Part shown: positions 8,583 through 19,848 of the stretch, one piece after another
How the letters are laid out: every line of letters starts with the position of its first letter
Position numbering within the stretch: the stretch's first letter is position 1
Source: Flavobacteriales bacterium
Lineage (GTDB): Bacteria; Bacteroidota; Bacteroidia; Flavobacteriales_G; Salibacteraceae
Reading direction: 5' to 3'
Assembly: GCA_013204105.1 (NCBI GenBank)
Contig: JABMOM010000040.1
Location: 62,001-126,000 of the forward strand
Length of the DNA stretch: 64,000 nt
Notes under the pieces: model-generated
The model's database searches: none
What the model was told of the DNA's origin: nothing
The model's input: the letters and a program-made list of their open reading frames with translations, nothing else
Position numbers and translations under genes: made by a program

Positions 8583-8630
8583 TCATTTGTATCGGTACGA
8601 AGGGGTATCAATTTCCAAGCGCTTGGCAAG

Positions 8631-8672
8631 CAGAACAGTAAAAGGGCGCTTTGGCGCCCTTTTACTGTTCTG
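8631..8672 (-). terminator. long hairpin terminator after clpB
   Basis: A 19-bp perfect stem with a four-base loop (inner core GGGCGC / GCGCCC, then AAAA/TTTT, then CAGAACAGT / ACTGTTCTG), 13 bases beyond the clpB stop. The A/T block inside the arms gives a U-tract in either direction. Confidence 0.85.
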
Positions 8673-8685
8673 TATGTGCTGCTGA

Positions 8686-11304
<2,619 letters not shown>

Positions 11305-11725
11305 CTTAATCCTTTTTAAAGTTGTTAAGTCAGCAATCGGCCTTCGACCGCCAGGAACACCTATCAATCGAGAGTCGATCGCTGACGTGGAGCATAGAAC
11401 AAAGTACGAACCAAGGAGGCTACACCCTTGATTTCAAGACATTTTGACGTAGTCAGCTCAATGTCAAGGTCAAATTGTCCTTCGCATCTGAAAATGCCTG
11501 ACCAAAATACAGGGCGCAGCGAAAATTCAAGGGGTCAATCCGTGCGTTTCACCTCTTCCTCCGATCGCATTCACTTGCCGGCATTGGTGTGTTCACCGCT
11601 TCGATGAATTCAGAATCGACCAGGTCGGTTCCGTCCACCGCATGTCCCAGGCCAGCATTTGAATGACTTAGATCATTGTTATTACCAAGTAGCAACAACA
11701 CCTTTGCCGCCACAATCAATTCACC
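11305..11725. other. 421-bp divergent gap between clpB and kynA
   Basis: No supported gene. Near the kynA start there is CACCTTTG at 11698-11705, one mismatch from the -7 consensus and 20 bases before the ATG. A 54-codon minus-strand frame (11549-11713, GTG start) has no recognisable content. No inverted repeat typical of heat-shock control was found on the clpB side. Confidence 0.4.
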
Positions 11726-12670
11726 ATGACCGAAAAACGCGCCGAACTTCTGAAACTACTCGAATCCAAATTCGAAGGGATCGGACAAAACCTCGACACC
11801 CATTTAAGCGGACTGCTTCAAGCCACGCCTATCACATACTGGGATTACATTCAGACGGACGCGCTATTGAATTTACAGATCAAGCGGACCAATCAGCCAG
11901 ACGAAATGGTGTTCATCATGTACCACCAAGTGAATGAGCTCCTCTTCAAAATGATCCTTTGGGAAATCGATCAGGTTGCCGAAAACAAAGACCTCACCCC
12001 TGCCTTCTTTGCAGAACGCCTGGGACGGATCAGTCGCTACTTCGATATGCTCAGTTCTTCCTTCGACGTTATGGGCGACGGTATGGAAGTGGCTCAATAC
12101 ATGAAGTTCAGGGACACGCTCACGCCGGCAAGCGGATTCCAAAGTGCCCAGTATCGCATGATTGAATTCGCATCCACCGAATTAATCAACCTGATCGACA
12201 TCCGCTTCCGAGCCACCATCGATCGAGACACTCCCTTTAAACACGCATATGACCATCTGTATTGGCAAGCAGCTGGCAAGGACCACAAAACTGGAAAGAA
12301 GTCGACCCTGATCCAGCTCTTCGAAGAACGCTACCTGGACGACTTCATCGTCTTCATGCAGAAGTACAATACGCGCAATCTTTGGACGCGCTTCCAAGAA
12401 CTTCCTGCATCCGCGCAACAAGACGCGTCATTGATTAAAGCCATGCGGCATTATGATCATACGGTGAATGTAAAGTGGGTCATGGCACATTACAACGCGG
12501 CTGCCAAGTACCTCAACAGCGGAGAGACAAAGGCAGAGGCCACTGGGGGCAGTGAATGGCAGAAGTACATGCACCCGAAGTACCAGAAGCGCATTTTCTT
12601 CCCTGGACTATGGAGCGCACAAGAGATAGAACTCTGGGGTGTGAATAATTTAGAGGGGATTCCTGTGTAG
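11726..12670 (+). CDS. kynA: tryptophan 2,3-dioxygenase
   Basis: 314 residues, typical of bacterial TDO. Hallmarks: an N-terminal YWDYIQTDALLNLQ, FIMYHQVNELLFKMILWEI with the catalytic-site His, and a GFQSAQYRMIEF substrate-loop segment. The haem protein opens the indole ring of tryptophan to N-formylkynurenine, the first step of the kynurenine pathway, in the cytosol. No other kynurenine-pathway gene is beside it, so it may act alone or with distant genes. Starts at the ATG that opens MTEKRAELLKLLESK. Downstream is a CAACTT-type repeat tract, then an unrelated transporter. Confidence 0.95.
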   Translation: MTEKRAELLKLLESKFEGIGQNLDTHLSGLLQATPITYWDYIQTDALLNLQIKRTNQPDEMVFIMYHQVNELLFKMILWEIDQVAENKDLTPAFFAERLGRISRYFDMLSSSFDVMGDGMEVAQYMKFRDTLTPASGFQSAQYRMIEFASTELINLIDIRFRATIDRDTPFKHAYDHLYWQAAGKDHKTGKKSTLIQLFEERYLDDFIVFMQKYNTRNLWTRFQELPASAQQDASLIKAMRHYDHTVNVKWVMAHYNAAAKYLNSGETKAEATGGSEWQKYMHPKYQKRIFFPGLWSAQEIELWGVNNLEGIPV

Positions 12671-12728
12671 GCAAGAGGTGCCTAGGATTCGTTCATTTGG
12701 CTCATCAGTCCACTGGCATATGAGCTCA

Positions 12729-12761
12729 TTGAAGTTGAGGTTGCAGTTGTAGTTGAACTTG
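12729..12761. repeat. degenerate CAACTT-type hexamer tract
   Basis: A run of GTTGAA/GTTGCA-like hexamers (read on plus as TTGAAGTTGAGGTTGCAG...), one of about nine such tracts in gaps of this window. It is followed by GTCATCCCTGACAG, which echoes the TGTCAG end of the REP-like element. Confidence 0.7.
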
Positions 12762-12805
12762 TCATCCCTGACAGCTAATCAACTATTCCCTAATATTGCG
12801 GCCCT

Positions 12806-14194
12806 ATGCACATTCACGAGCCGCTTATTACAAACGACGCCACTGTCCTCGGGATTCTCCTTGGGTTGTTGGGGGTCATTTTTTACACCAATTCGATCAA
12901 GGAAGGGATTTTGGGGAAATTCTACACCTACGTTCCCGCCTTGCTGCTTTGCTATTTTTTACCGAGCGTTTTCACTTCCTTAGGGATTATTGCTCCAAGT
13001 TGGTACGACCTATCCTCCCTGGCTGATCACCTGATCGCTTTGGGTCATGTTCTTCCTGCTGAGTGGAATGCCAAGGACCTCGAAGCCGGGGTTGCCGCAT
13101 TAGGATTGACCATAGACGACCTGGGTTCATTCAAACGCGAATCGATGCTCTATTTCGCGGCGTCTCGTTACTTCCTGCCTGCCAGTTTAGTGCTCCTTAC
13201 CTTGAGCATCAGCATACCCGAATTGATCAAGTTGGGTCCAAAGGCGCTGGTCATGTTCATCACGGGAACGCTCGGCGTGATCATCGGTGGTCCGCTTGCG
13301 ATCCTTGCCTTTTCCTTTTTCGCCCCTGATGTAGTAGGCGGTGCCGGTCCCGAAGCGGTGTGGCGTGGAATGACCACCATCGCAGGTAGCTGGATTGGCG
13401 GCGGTGCAAATCAGGCTGCGATGTTCGAAGTCTTTCAACCTTCGTCCAAGCTCTACTCCGTCATGATCACGGTCGACGTCATTGTAGCGGAAATCTGGAT
13501 GGCGTTCTTGTTGTTTGGCGTTGGTAAATCGGCTGCCATTGACCGCTTCTTCAAAGCAGATGCCTCTAGCGTCGAAAACCTTAAAAACAAGATGCACGAG
13601 TTCAGTCAGCGCATCACACGCGTTCCGAGCATGACGGATCTGTTCATTGTCTTAGGGATTGCGTTTCTGGCCACTGGAGCTTCCCATTTGATCGCCGATT
13701 TTATCGCCCCTTATATTGCCGAGCACCTGCCCAGCCTCAAAAAATTCAGTTTAGACTCCAAATTCTTTTGGCTCATAGTACTGGCTACGACCTTTGGATT
13801 GGCGGCTAGTTTCACCAAGCTTAAAAACTTTGAGGGAGCGGGCGCTTCGAAGATCGGTGGCGTCTTCATCTACTTCTTGGTGACGACCATCGGCATGAAG
13901 ATGAACGTTATGGAAATTTTCTCTAACCCTGCGATCTTCCTGGTTGGCCTGCTCTGGATGGCAATCCACGTAGTCTTGCTGGTGATCGTTGCGAAAATGA
14001 TTCGCGCGCCCTTCTTCTTTCTGGCCGTTGGCTCCAAAGCCAACATCGGCGGGGCAGCCTCAGCTCCTGTGGTCGCTGCTGCTTTTCATCCAAGTCTGGC
14101 GCCGGTTTGGGTATTGCTGGCCGTGTTGGGATATGCCTTGGGAACTTACGGAGCCTACATATGCGGACTGCTTATGCAGATTGTTGCTCCCTAA
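12806..14194 (+). CDS. DUF819 family membrane protein
   Basis: 462 residues with about 10-12 membrane helices and two similar halves. Diagnostic stretches include GIIAPSWYDL, AGSWIGGGANQAAM and VGSKANIGGAASAPVVAAAF, the glycine-rich loops conserved in DUF819 proteins. The family is related to sodium/solute and 2-hydroxycarboxylate-type carriers but no substrate is established. Inner membrane. It converges with the J-protein gene, sharing four bases at the stops (14191-14194). A TAATATTG box (12790-12797) seven bases before the ATG implies a very short leader. Confidence 0.88.
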   Translation: MHIHEPLITNDATVLGILLGLLGVIFYTNSIKEGILGKFYTYVPALLLCYFLPSVFTSLGIIAPSWYDLSSLADHLIALGHVLPAEWNAKDLEAGVAALGLTIDDLGSFKRESMLYFAASRYFLPASLVLLTLSISIPELIKLGPKALVMFITGTLGVIIGGPLAILAFSFFAPDVVGGAGPEAVWRGMTTIAGSWIGGGANQAAMFEVFQPSSKLYSVMITVDVIVAEIWMAFLLFGVGKSAAIDRFFKADASSVENLKNKMHEFSQRITRVPSMTDLFIVLGIAFLATGASHLIADFIAPYIAEHLPSLKKFSLDSKFFWLIVLATTFGLAASFTKLKNFEGAGASKIGGVFIYFLVTTIGMKMNVMEIFSNPAIFLVGLLWMAIHVVLLVIVAKMIRAPFFFLAVGSKANIGGAASAPVVAAAFHPSLAPVWVLLAVLGYALGTYGAYICGLLMQIVAP

Positions 14195-15030
14195 AAGATC
14201 AGAAATCCGAGGATAAAGATGAGTACAGCATAGCGTGCATAGGCGCCGGCTGAATAGAAGACGGCGCTCGGTTGGTCTGCCCAAAGTATGAAGAGTGGCA
14301 CTCCGATCAACAACAAGAAAAACAGGTACGGCGGTTTGTTGAATCCATTCACTTCGAATGCCTTAAAATCTGAATTGACCACGTGGATGGTGGGGATGTC
14401 TCGAAAGATCATCGTTTCGGCAAGGCTGATGTGGGTGTTCCTCGAGATCTGCCGCGCAGGGCCTACCCCCATGGTCACCGCATCTCCATTGGCCAGTATT
14501 ACAGTATAGCCAAGGGTGATTTCCAAGCCGAGGGCGTCAATTTCAATGGCTTCCTTTTCCACTACATAGCCAGCATGCAATTGATTAGCGCTGAAGGCAT
14601 CTACGAGGATCAATACGAAAATCACCAGGGACAAATAGCTCATGGCCATGGTCCATGGATAGTAGATCGAAGCCTTGAAACGAGCGAATTGACGTGCATC
14701 CCGTTGCATTCGAATGGCGTCAAACCTGCGGGCGGTTTCTCGACCCCTCTTGATCGCTTCTTCCCGCGACAGCCGATTGCGGTCACGCTCATTCGCAGAC
14801 ATCTTCGTCTTCTTTTCCACGACCAGGTCTTCATCGTTCCACGTGCTATCCGCTGTGAGGATGATCTCGTAGGCCTTTTGCACGTGCAAGAATTGGTCAT
14901 GGGCGTCTGCGGCAGAATTCAGATCAGGATGATAGCGCAACGCCAATCGACGGTAGGCCTTCTTCACCTGTTCCATGGAAGCGTCGGGCGTCAGCTCCAA
15001 GATCTCATATGCCTTTGCAAAGCGATGCAT
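14191..15030 (-). CDS. membrane-anchored J-domain protein
   Basis: 279 residues. An N-terminal J domain (residues 6-60, HPD at 34-36) is followed by a basic helix (about 85-125) and two to three hydrophobic segments (about 130-150, 225-245, 255-278). It lacks the zinc-finger and C-terminal substrate domains of DnaJ, so it is a type III J-protein that would recruit DnaK to the inner membrane. The region between the helices (about 155-215) may be periplasmic; its role is unknown. TATTTTCG at 15043-15050 on the minus strand is a likely -7 box. Confidence 0.85.
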   Translation of the reverse strand: MHRFAKAYEILELTPDASMEQVKKAYRRLALRYHPDLNSAADAHDQFLHVQKAYEIILTADSTWNDEDLVVEKKTKMSANERDRNRLSREEAIKRGRETARRFDAIRMQRDARQFARFKASIYYPWTMAMSYLSLVIFVLILVDAFSANQLHAGYVVEKEAIEIDALGLEITLGYTVILANGDAVTMGVGPARQISRNTHISLAETMIFRDIPTIHVVNSDFKAFEVNGFNKPPYLFFLLLIGVPLFILWADQPSAVFYSAGAYARYAVLIFILGFLIF

Positions 15031-15108
15031 CTACTCAGTAAACGAAAATAGCGCTAGAATGGTTGTTCTTTGATTGGAAGCGCTTTCGCTTTCGTAATTT
15101 CGGCAGCA

Positions 15109-15645
15109 ATGGAATTAAAGGTTGGAGATACCGTACGCTTGATCGACGACCAAGGCCAGGGCATTGTTTGCTCTTTGTCAGGAAACGAGGCCATGGTAGA
15201 GATCGATGGCATGGAATTGCCCTTTACGACGAACCAACTGGTAAAGGTGGAGCACGACGACCTGATCGCGGACCTGGAGGATCACGTCGAGCTCTCTGCA
15301 AAAGACAAGCTCCACCGGGTGCATGGTCGCGACAAACTCAGAGAGTTGGAACCCGTGTCACAAGCGGTATACGAACTCGACCTGCACATCCATGAACTGC
15401 TCGACCATTACGCCAACATGAGCAATGGAGAGATCCTCCAATACCAAATGGGCCGATGCCGGAGTTTCGTGCGTGAAGCCATGGACAAGCGCTTCGGGAA
15501 AATCGTGTTGATACACGGTGTGGGTGAAGGCGTATTGAAACATGAGATCCACAAATACCTCGACCAACTCACGCACATTGAGTACCACGATGCACCTTAC
15601 CGCACCTATGGTTATGGGGCTACGGAAGTCATCATTCACCGCTGA
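15109..15645 (+). CDS. Smr-domain protein (DUF2027-like)
   Basis: 178 residues: an N-terminal KOW/SH3-like segment (MELKVGDTVRLIDDQGQGIV) and a C-terminal Smr domain with ELDLHIHEL and the HGVGEGVLK loop. Smr domains act on nucleic acids as nickases or RNA endonucleases; this short stand-alone form has no settled function. The ATG at 15109 matches the conserved family start; an in-frame start at 15070 would place the promoter box inside the gene. TAATTTCG at 15095-15102 leaves only six bases before the ATG, so the transcript may be nearly leaderless. Ends 20 bases before the rnpB transcript. Confidence 0.85.
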   Translation: MELKVGDTVRLIDDQGQGIVCSLSGNEAMVEIDGMELPFTTNQLVKVEHDDLIADLEDHVELSAKDKLHRVHGRDKLRELEPVSQAVYELDLHIHELLDHYANMSNGEILQYQMGRCRSFVREAMDKRFGKIVLIHGVGEGVLKHEIHKYLDQLTHIEYHDAPYRTYGYGATEVIIHR

Positions 15646-15652
15646 TTAGCAG

Positions 15653-15660
15653 TACCTTTG
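15653..15660 (+). promoter_or_regulatory. -7 promoter box of rnpB
   Basis: TACCTTTG exactly fits TAnnTTTG and stands five bases before the first base of the P1 helix of RNase P RNA, fixing the likely box-to-start spacing in this genome at four intervening bases. Confidence 0.8.
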
Positions 15661-15664
15661 CACT

Positions 15665-16037
15665 CCAGATCGTTCTGTCGCTGTCTCGCTTCGGCGGGAT
15701 GGAGGAAAGTCCGGACAGCTCAGAGCACCGCACCCTGTGAAAGCGGGGGTGGCTTAAGCGAAAGCGATGGTCATCAGAAAGTGCCACAGAGAACAATACG
15801 CCTATGTTCTCACTTCGGTGAGAGCAGGTAAGTGTGAAAACGTGAGGTAAGAGCTCACGCGCTGTGTCGGTAACGGCACATTGGGTAAACCTTGCGGGCT
15901 GCAAGACCATGTAAACCTGGGTTTGAGGGCTGCTCGTCCGATTCGTCTGACGAAGCCCAGGAGGGTAGGTCGCGTAGATAAATGGCAGGAGCCCTTCGTT
16001 TCTGACGGAGGATACAGAATCCGGCTTACAGATCTGG
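15665..16037 (+). ncRNA. rnpB: RNase P RNA (bacterial class A)
   Basis: About 373 nt. The 5' CCAGATC (15665-15671) pairs with the 3' GATCTGG (16031-16037) as helix P1. The universally conserved GAGGAAAGTCCGGAC block is at 15702-15716, AGTGCCACAGAGA near 15780-15793, GTAAACCTTGCGGGCTGCAA near 15883-15903, and the closing ATACAGAATCCGGCTTACAG (conserved region V, P4 partner) ends at 16030. It forms the catalytic part of RNase P that trims tRNA 5' ends. It has its own -7 box upstream and a terminator downstream. Confidence 0.97.
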
Positions 16038-16044
16038 GACATAT

Positions 16045-16083
16045 GGCCCCGGCTTCGGTTTCGATCGAAGTTCGGGGCCTTCT
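16045..16083 (+). terminator. terminator of rnpB
   Basis: GGCCCCG (16045-16051) pairs with CGGGGCC (16073-16079), with a further CTTCG / CGAAG stem inside, followed by TTCTTCC. It begins eight bases after the rnpB P1 helix. Confidence 0.75.
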
Positions 16084-16191
16084 TCCTAGGTAGTAGGCAG
16101 TTGAAGGAGTGCGCAGTCGGCAGTGGTATATGGTGCGAAAGGACAACACTCGATGCTTGTAGTTCCATTTTTCTTATAGAGAACGTGATCT

Positions 16192-16283
16192 GGGCGCCTC
16201 CCTCGCCATGGCGAGGGACCGCGCTATTCGCTCTATCTCTGCGTCGCGTCGCTCCTTAGAGGATGCCGCTGCTATCGCTGGCG
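16192..16283 (+). repeat. structured intergenic element, copy 1
   Basis: Skeleton in order: GGGCG; a hairpin whose arms TCCCTCGCC / GGCGAGGGA meet at a central AT; CC; GCGCTATTCGC; a second weaker hairpin region; GCTGCTATCGCTGGCGC. Copy 2 (52972-53040) keeps the single-stranded words but has different, still complementary hairpin arms. It lies between rnpB and the convergent HD phosphodiesterase gene. Confidence 0.7.
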
Positions 16284-16334
16284 CAGTTCGCAGCGCGCAA
16301 GAGCAATCACACTGCGCACCGCCGACTGCCTACT

Positions 16335-18377
16335 CTAGTCGTAGCTGATGCGTTGATGAAAGATGCCTTTCAACGCTGCTTTGAGCACAGCCTTGGCTTC
16401 CGTAATGTCGCGGAAAGTAATCGGTGCTTCTTCAAATTGCCCTTCCGAACGCTGGTAGTCGACGATGCGGTCTACCAATCCATCCAAGGTCTCCCTATCG
16501 TATTGTTTCAAGCTTCTAGAAGCGGCTTCGACCGAATCCGCCATCATGAGGATGGCCTGTTCCTTTGTGTTGGGTCGCGGGCCTGGATAAGTGAAACGCA
16601 GTGGATCGATTTCTGGATCTTTATCGAGCGCTTTCTTCAAGAAGAAACGTACTGTACTTGTGCCGTGGTGCGTACGAATGAATTGGATAACGTCTATCGG
16701 GAGGTCGTGCTCTCGTGCCTTTTCTATCCCTAGCGTCACGTGACCAATGATGATCGAAGCACTCTCCTCCGGTTCTAGGTCGTCGTGCGGATTGTTATCG
16801 GGCAATTGATTCTCGATGAAGAATTGCGGTTCGTTCATCTTGCCAATGTCATGGTACATCGCCGCCGTGCGGAGCAGCACTGCGTTGCCACCAATCTTGG
16901 ACGCTACCTTCTCTGCCAAGTTTGCGACTTGCATGGAGTGCTGGAACGTACCCGGAGCCTTTACGGCTAGCTCTTTCAAGAGCGGTTGATTGCTGTCTGA
17001 TAATTCGAGTAGGGTCGTCTCGGAAATGAAGCCGAAGACCTTTTCCACCACATAAATCAATGGAAAAACCATGGTACACAACAAACCATTGATGGCAAAC
17101 CACCCAAAGTTCTCGGTCTGAATTCCGCTGAGGGAACCGTTTTGGGCAAGACTGATCGCCATGTAGATGACCGAATAGCCCATGAAGACCAAGGCTGCCG
17201 TACCGAGCATGCGTGAACGCTTGGTGGAGGAAGATTGGTAAAGCGTGGCAAAGGAGATCGCACTGAGTTGTACCAAGATGAACTCCAAGGGGTTCGAAGC
17301 GAATAGGGCCACCATCAGCACCAAAATGATGAAGCTGAACAGGGAAACACGGAAATCAAAAAACATCCGTAAAAGCAAGGGCGCTATACCGATGGGAATG
17401 ATGTAGACGCTCGCGGCATTGCTCGTCTGAGCAAGCGAAGTCACCGCAAAGGCAATTGCCACCAGTGACAAGGCCAAGGTGATCGGACGCGGATCGTTGA
17501 ACAGTTTCTCTTGGTTGAGGTAGATGAACAGTACCAATAATCCAAGGAGCAAGGCTACAATGGCCATCTCCCCTACCAGCGACCAACGAAAACCGGTTTT
17601 TGAAATCGTGCGTTCAGCGTATTCTTTTTTGAGACTTTCCAAGGCTTTGTAGCGTTGGTCATTGATGATTTCCCCTCGATCGATGATTTCCTGTCCCCGA
17701 TTGATCTTTCCTTCGATGGTCAGGATTCCTTCGTAGCTGCCTTTGATCAGCTTCTGGGTCAGGCTATCGTTGTAAATGGCATTCGATGCGATGTTGCTTC
17801 GAATGATATTGGCAAATGCGGTCTTGCAGGGCCCTTCGGACAATGAGTCGATCAACACCTGCATCGAGTCCATGACTTCAGAAAGCAAGAAGGCATCTCC
17901 GTAGTCCATTTGCTGCACCGTTCCACCCCGATCGATCATGATCGCGTCGTGTGGTGTAAGGTCCTTGGTGGTAGGTCCCTGCTGTATTACACCCCGTTTC
18001 AAGACATCAGCCACAAACTGCATACTTCCAGCACGAAGCGAATCACACGTCAATGCGCTGTCGGTGCTCACCTCCCAAGCATCGTCCATGTGTGTTAGGA
18101 TCGACTGCTCTGAAGTAAGGGAAATGGAAAATACCGGTGGCTGCGCCTTGGCTAGATCAGCTTGTTCCTCGGTGATTTGCTCGTCGGTTTTCCGAATGCC
18201 CAAATCAAATGGCGCGATCAACTTTTCGTGCTTCCACGGACGGTTGAGTTGGTATTCAAACTTGAACAGATCTTCTTTCGGAAAGAAGAGAAACACCACA
18301 AACAACGTCAGCAGGTACGCCAATGAGCGCTGAACCAGAGCGTAATTTCGTATGCGGTCTTTCCAAGAGTATTTCAC
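16335..18377 (-). CDS. PgpH/7TMR-HD family HD-domain phosphodiesterase
   Basis: 680 residues. Order: one N-terminal membrane helix (about 17-33), a large extracytoplasmic 7TMR-HDED-type domain (about 35-270), a seven-helix membrane block (about 275-455) and a cytosolic HD domain with YHDIGKM near residue 510 and the partner HH/THHG motifs. PgpH proteins of this architecture hydrolyse cyclic di-AMP to pApA. Start is a GTG at 18377 (VKYSWKDRIRN); no better ATG precedes the first helix. TACATTCG at 18384-18391 on the minus strand would place the transcript start almost at the codon. No diadenylate cyclase gene is in the window. Confidence 0.92.
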   Translation of the reverse strand: MKYSWKDRIRNYALVQRSLAYLLTLFVVFLFFPKEDLFKFEYQLNRPWKHEKLIAPFDLGIRKTDEQITEEQADLAKAQPPVFSISLTSEQSILTHMDDAWEVSTDSALTCDSLRAGSMQFVADVLKRGVIQQGPTTKDLTPHDAIMIDRGGTVQQMDYGDAFLLSEVMDSMQVLIDSLSEGPCKTAFANIIRSNIASNAIYNDSLTQKLIKGSYEGILTIEGKINRGQEIIDRGEIINDQRYKALESLKKEYAERTISKTGFRWSLVGEMAIVALLLGLLVLFIYLNQEKLFNDPRPITLALSLVAIAFAVTSLAQTSNAASVYIIPIGIAPLLLRMFFDFRVSLFSFIILVLMVALFASNPLEFILVQLSAISFATLYQSSSTKRSRMLGTAALVFMGYSVIYMAISLAQNGSLSGIQTENFGWFAINGLLCTMVFPLIYVVEKVFGFISETTLLELSDSNQPLLKELAVKAPGTFQHSMQVANLAEKVASKIGGNAVLLRTAAMYHDIGKMNEPQFFIENQLPDNNPHDDLEPEESASIIIGHVTLGIEKAREHDLPIDVIQFIRTHHGTSTVRFFLKKALDKDPEIDPLRFTYPGPRPNTKEQAILMMADSVEAASRSLKQYDRETLDGLVDRIVDYQRSEGQFEEAPITFRDITEAKAVLKAALKGIFHQRISYD

Positions 18378-18429
18378 AGGAAACGAATGTAAGATTCTGT
18401 CGTTTCATCGAAGGGGTTGGGGAGGGTGT

Positions 18430-18515
18430 TGTTTTAACTACCGTTTCAACTGCAACTTCAATTTCAACTTGATGTCGATACGATTGCGGCTTGGGCATGA
18501 TCACTCGAACTGACA
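18430..18515. repeat. CAACTT tract plus REP-like hairpin
   Basis: Tract 18430-18471 (TTTCAACTGCAACTTCAATT and similar) is followed by a REP-like unit 18475-18515 with TCGATACGAT at one end and CACTCGAACTGACA at the other. The inner hairpin of this copy is imperfect. Located in the divergent gap between the HD phosphodiesterase and the thiolase. Confidence 0.75.
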
Positions 18516-18600
18516 ATCAAAGAAGTTTTGCTAACCTCTACTCCTCCATTGTGACAGCTGATAGCTGACGGCTGATAGCCATTACCCTAGACCTATTCCC

Positions 18601-18608
18601 TACATTTG
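18601..18608 (+). promoter_or_regulatory. -7 promoter box of the thiolase gene
   Basis: TACATTTG, an exact TAnnTTTG match, 42 bases before the ATG. Using the rnpB spacing, the leader would be about 38 nt. The stretch 18516-18600 shows nothing else except short GACAGCTGATAGCTGACGG-like direct repeats. Confidence 0.65.
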
Positions 18609-18650
18609 CAGCCACAAATGAACCTATCACAAACCACAACATAGAAGAAG

Positions 18651-19826
18651 ATGAAAGAGGTAGTAATCGTAAGCGCTGTGCGCACTCCAATGGGAAGTTT
18701 CATGGGAAGCCTATCCGGTGTTCCTGCGACACAACTTGGGGCTATAGCCATCAAGGGTGCAGTATCACGTGCGGGCATTGATCCTGCTAGCGTTCAAGAG
18801 GTATTCATGGGCAACGTACTTCAGGCGGGGGTGGGTCAAGCTCCTGCTCGTCAGGCCGCCATGGGCGCCGGACTGAGCGTTGAAGTTCCTTGTACAACGA
18901 TCAATAAAGTATGCGCTTCAGGCATGAAGGCAATCATGTTGGGGGCCCAATCGATCATGGCGGGCATGAACGACATCGTAGTAGCAGGCGGTATGGAAAA
19001 TATGTCGCAAACTCCGCATTACGTAAGCATGCGCAACGGACATAAGTACGGCAACGGGAAAATGGTAGACGGCATTATCAACGACGGCTTGATGGACGTG
19101 TACACAAATCAGTTGATGGGAAACTGTGCCGAGCTCTGCGCGAAGGAGCACAACTTCTCCCGTGAGGACCAAGACAAATTTGCCATTGATTCCTACAAGC
19201 GTTCTGCGAAAGCGTGGGAGAATGGATGGTTCAATGACGAGATCGTACCCGTGGAGATTCCGCAACGTAAAGGCGATCCCATCATCTTTGCGGAAGACGA
19301 GGAATACAAGAATGTGAAGTTCGAGAAGATCCCACAATTACGTACCGTATTTGAAAAGGAAGGTACCATCACTGCGGCCAACGCTTCTACGATCAACGAC
19401 GGCGCTTCTGCGCTCGTGATCATGAGCGCTGAAAAGGCAGCCGAACTTGGACTCAAACCAATTGCAAAGATCCGCTCCTTTGGAGACGCAGCGCAGAGTA
19501 GTGAGTGGTTCACAACCGCTCCTTCTAAGGCAGTTCCTATAGCGCTAAAGCGTGCCGGGCTCGAGGTAAGTGATGTAGACTTCTGGGAATTGAACGAAGC
19601 GTTCTCTGTGGTCAGCTTGGCCAACATGAAGATCCTCGGTCTAGATCCTGAGAAAGTAGACGTACACGGCGGAGCCGTATCCATGGGTCACCCACTGGGA
19701 AACTCTGGTAGCCGCATCATTGTAACACTGATCAACGTACTCCGTCAACACGGAGGGAAAATCGGTGGTGCAGGCATCTGCAACGGAGGTGGCGGCGCAA
19801 GCGCCATGATCGTTGAGTTGATGTAA
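18651..19826 (+). CDS. acetyl-CoA C-acyltransferase (thiolase)
   Basis: 391 residues, standard thiolase length. The acyl-accepting Cys88 lies in KVCASGMK, the catalytic His in the conserved GGAVSMGHPLGNSG and the second Cys in GICNGGGGASA. It either condenses two acetyl-CoA to acetoacetyl-CoA or cleaves 3-ketoacyl-CoA; the sequence resembles biosynthetic/acetoacetyl-CoA types but the direction cannot be fixed. No beta-oxidation partner gene is adjacent. Has its own promoter box and a strong terminator, so it is probably monocistronic. Cytosolic. Confidence 0.95.
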   Translation: MKEVVIVSAVRTPMGSFMGSLSGVPATQLGAIAIKGAVSRAGIDPASVQEVFMGNVLQAGVGQAPARQAAMGAGLSVEVPCTTINKVCASGMKAIMLGAQSIMAGMNDIVVAGGMENMSQTPHYVSMRNGHKYGNGKMVDGIINDGLMDVYTNQLMGNCAELCAKEHNFSREDQDKFAIDSYKRSAKAWENGWFNDEIVPVEIPQRKGDPIIFAEDEEYKNVKFEKIPQLRTVFEKEGTITAANASTINDGASALVIMSAEKAAELGLKPIAKIRSFGDAAQSSEWFTTAPSKAVPIALKRAGLEVSDVDFWELNEAFSVVSLANMKILGLDPEKVDVHGGAVSMGHPLGNSGSRIIVTLINVLRQHGGKIGGAGICNGGGGASAMIVELM

Positions 19827-19848
19827 TAGCAAGTCATAAACACAAGGA

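Noticed and set aside
8600-8612. GGGGTA near 8604 as a third ECF-type promoter copy
   Set aside because: No TTGTC block follows at the right distance and it points toward the clpB terminator, not a gene start.
11305-11400. Heat-shock operator (CIRCE-like) upstream of clpB
   Set aside because: No TTAGCACTC-N9-GAGTGCTAA-like inverted repeat could be found.
11549-11713. 54-codon minus-strand frame starting GTG between clpB and kynA
   Set aside because: Residues are unremarkable, no promoter box or conserved motif was seen, and it overlaps the kynA promoter region.
15632-16168. Long minus-strand open frame of about 178 codons across 15.6-16.2 kb
   Set aside because: It lies antisense to RNase P RNA, whose conserved blocks explain the sequence.
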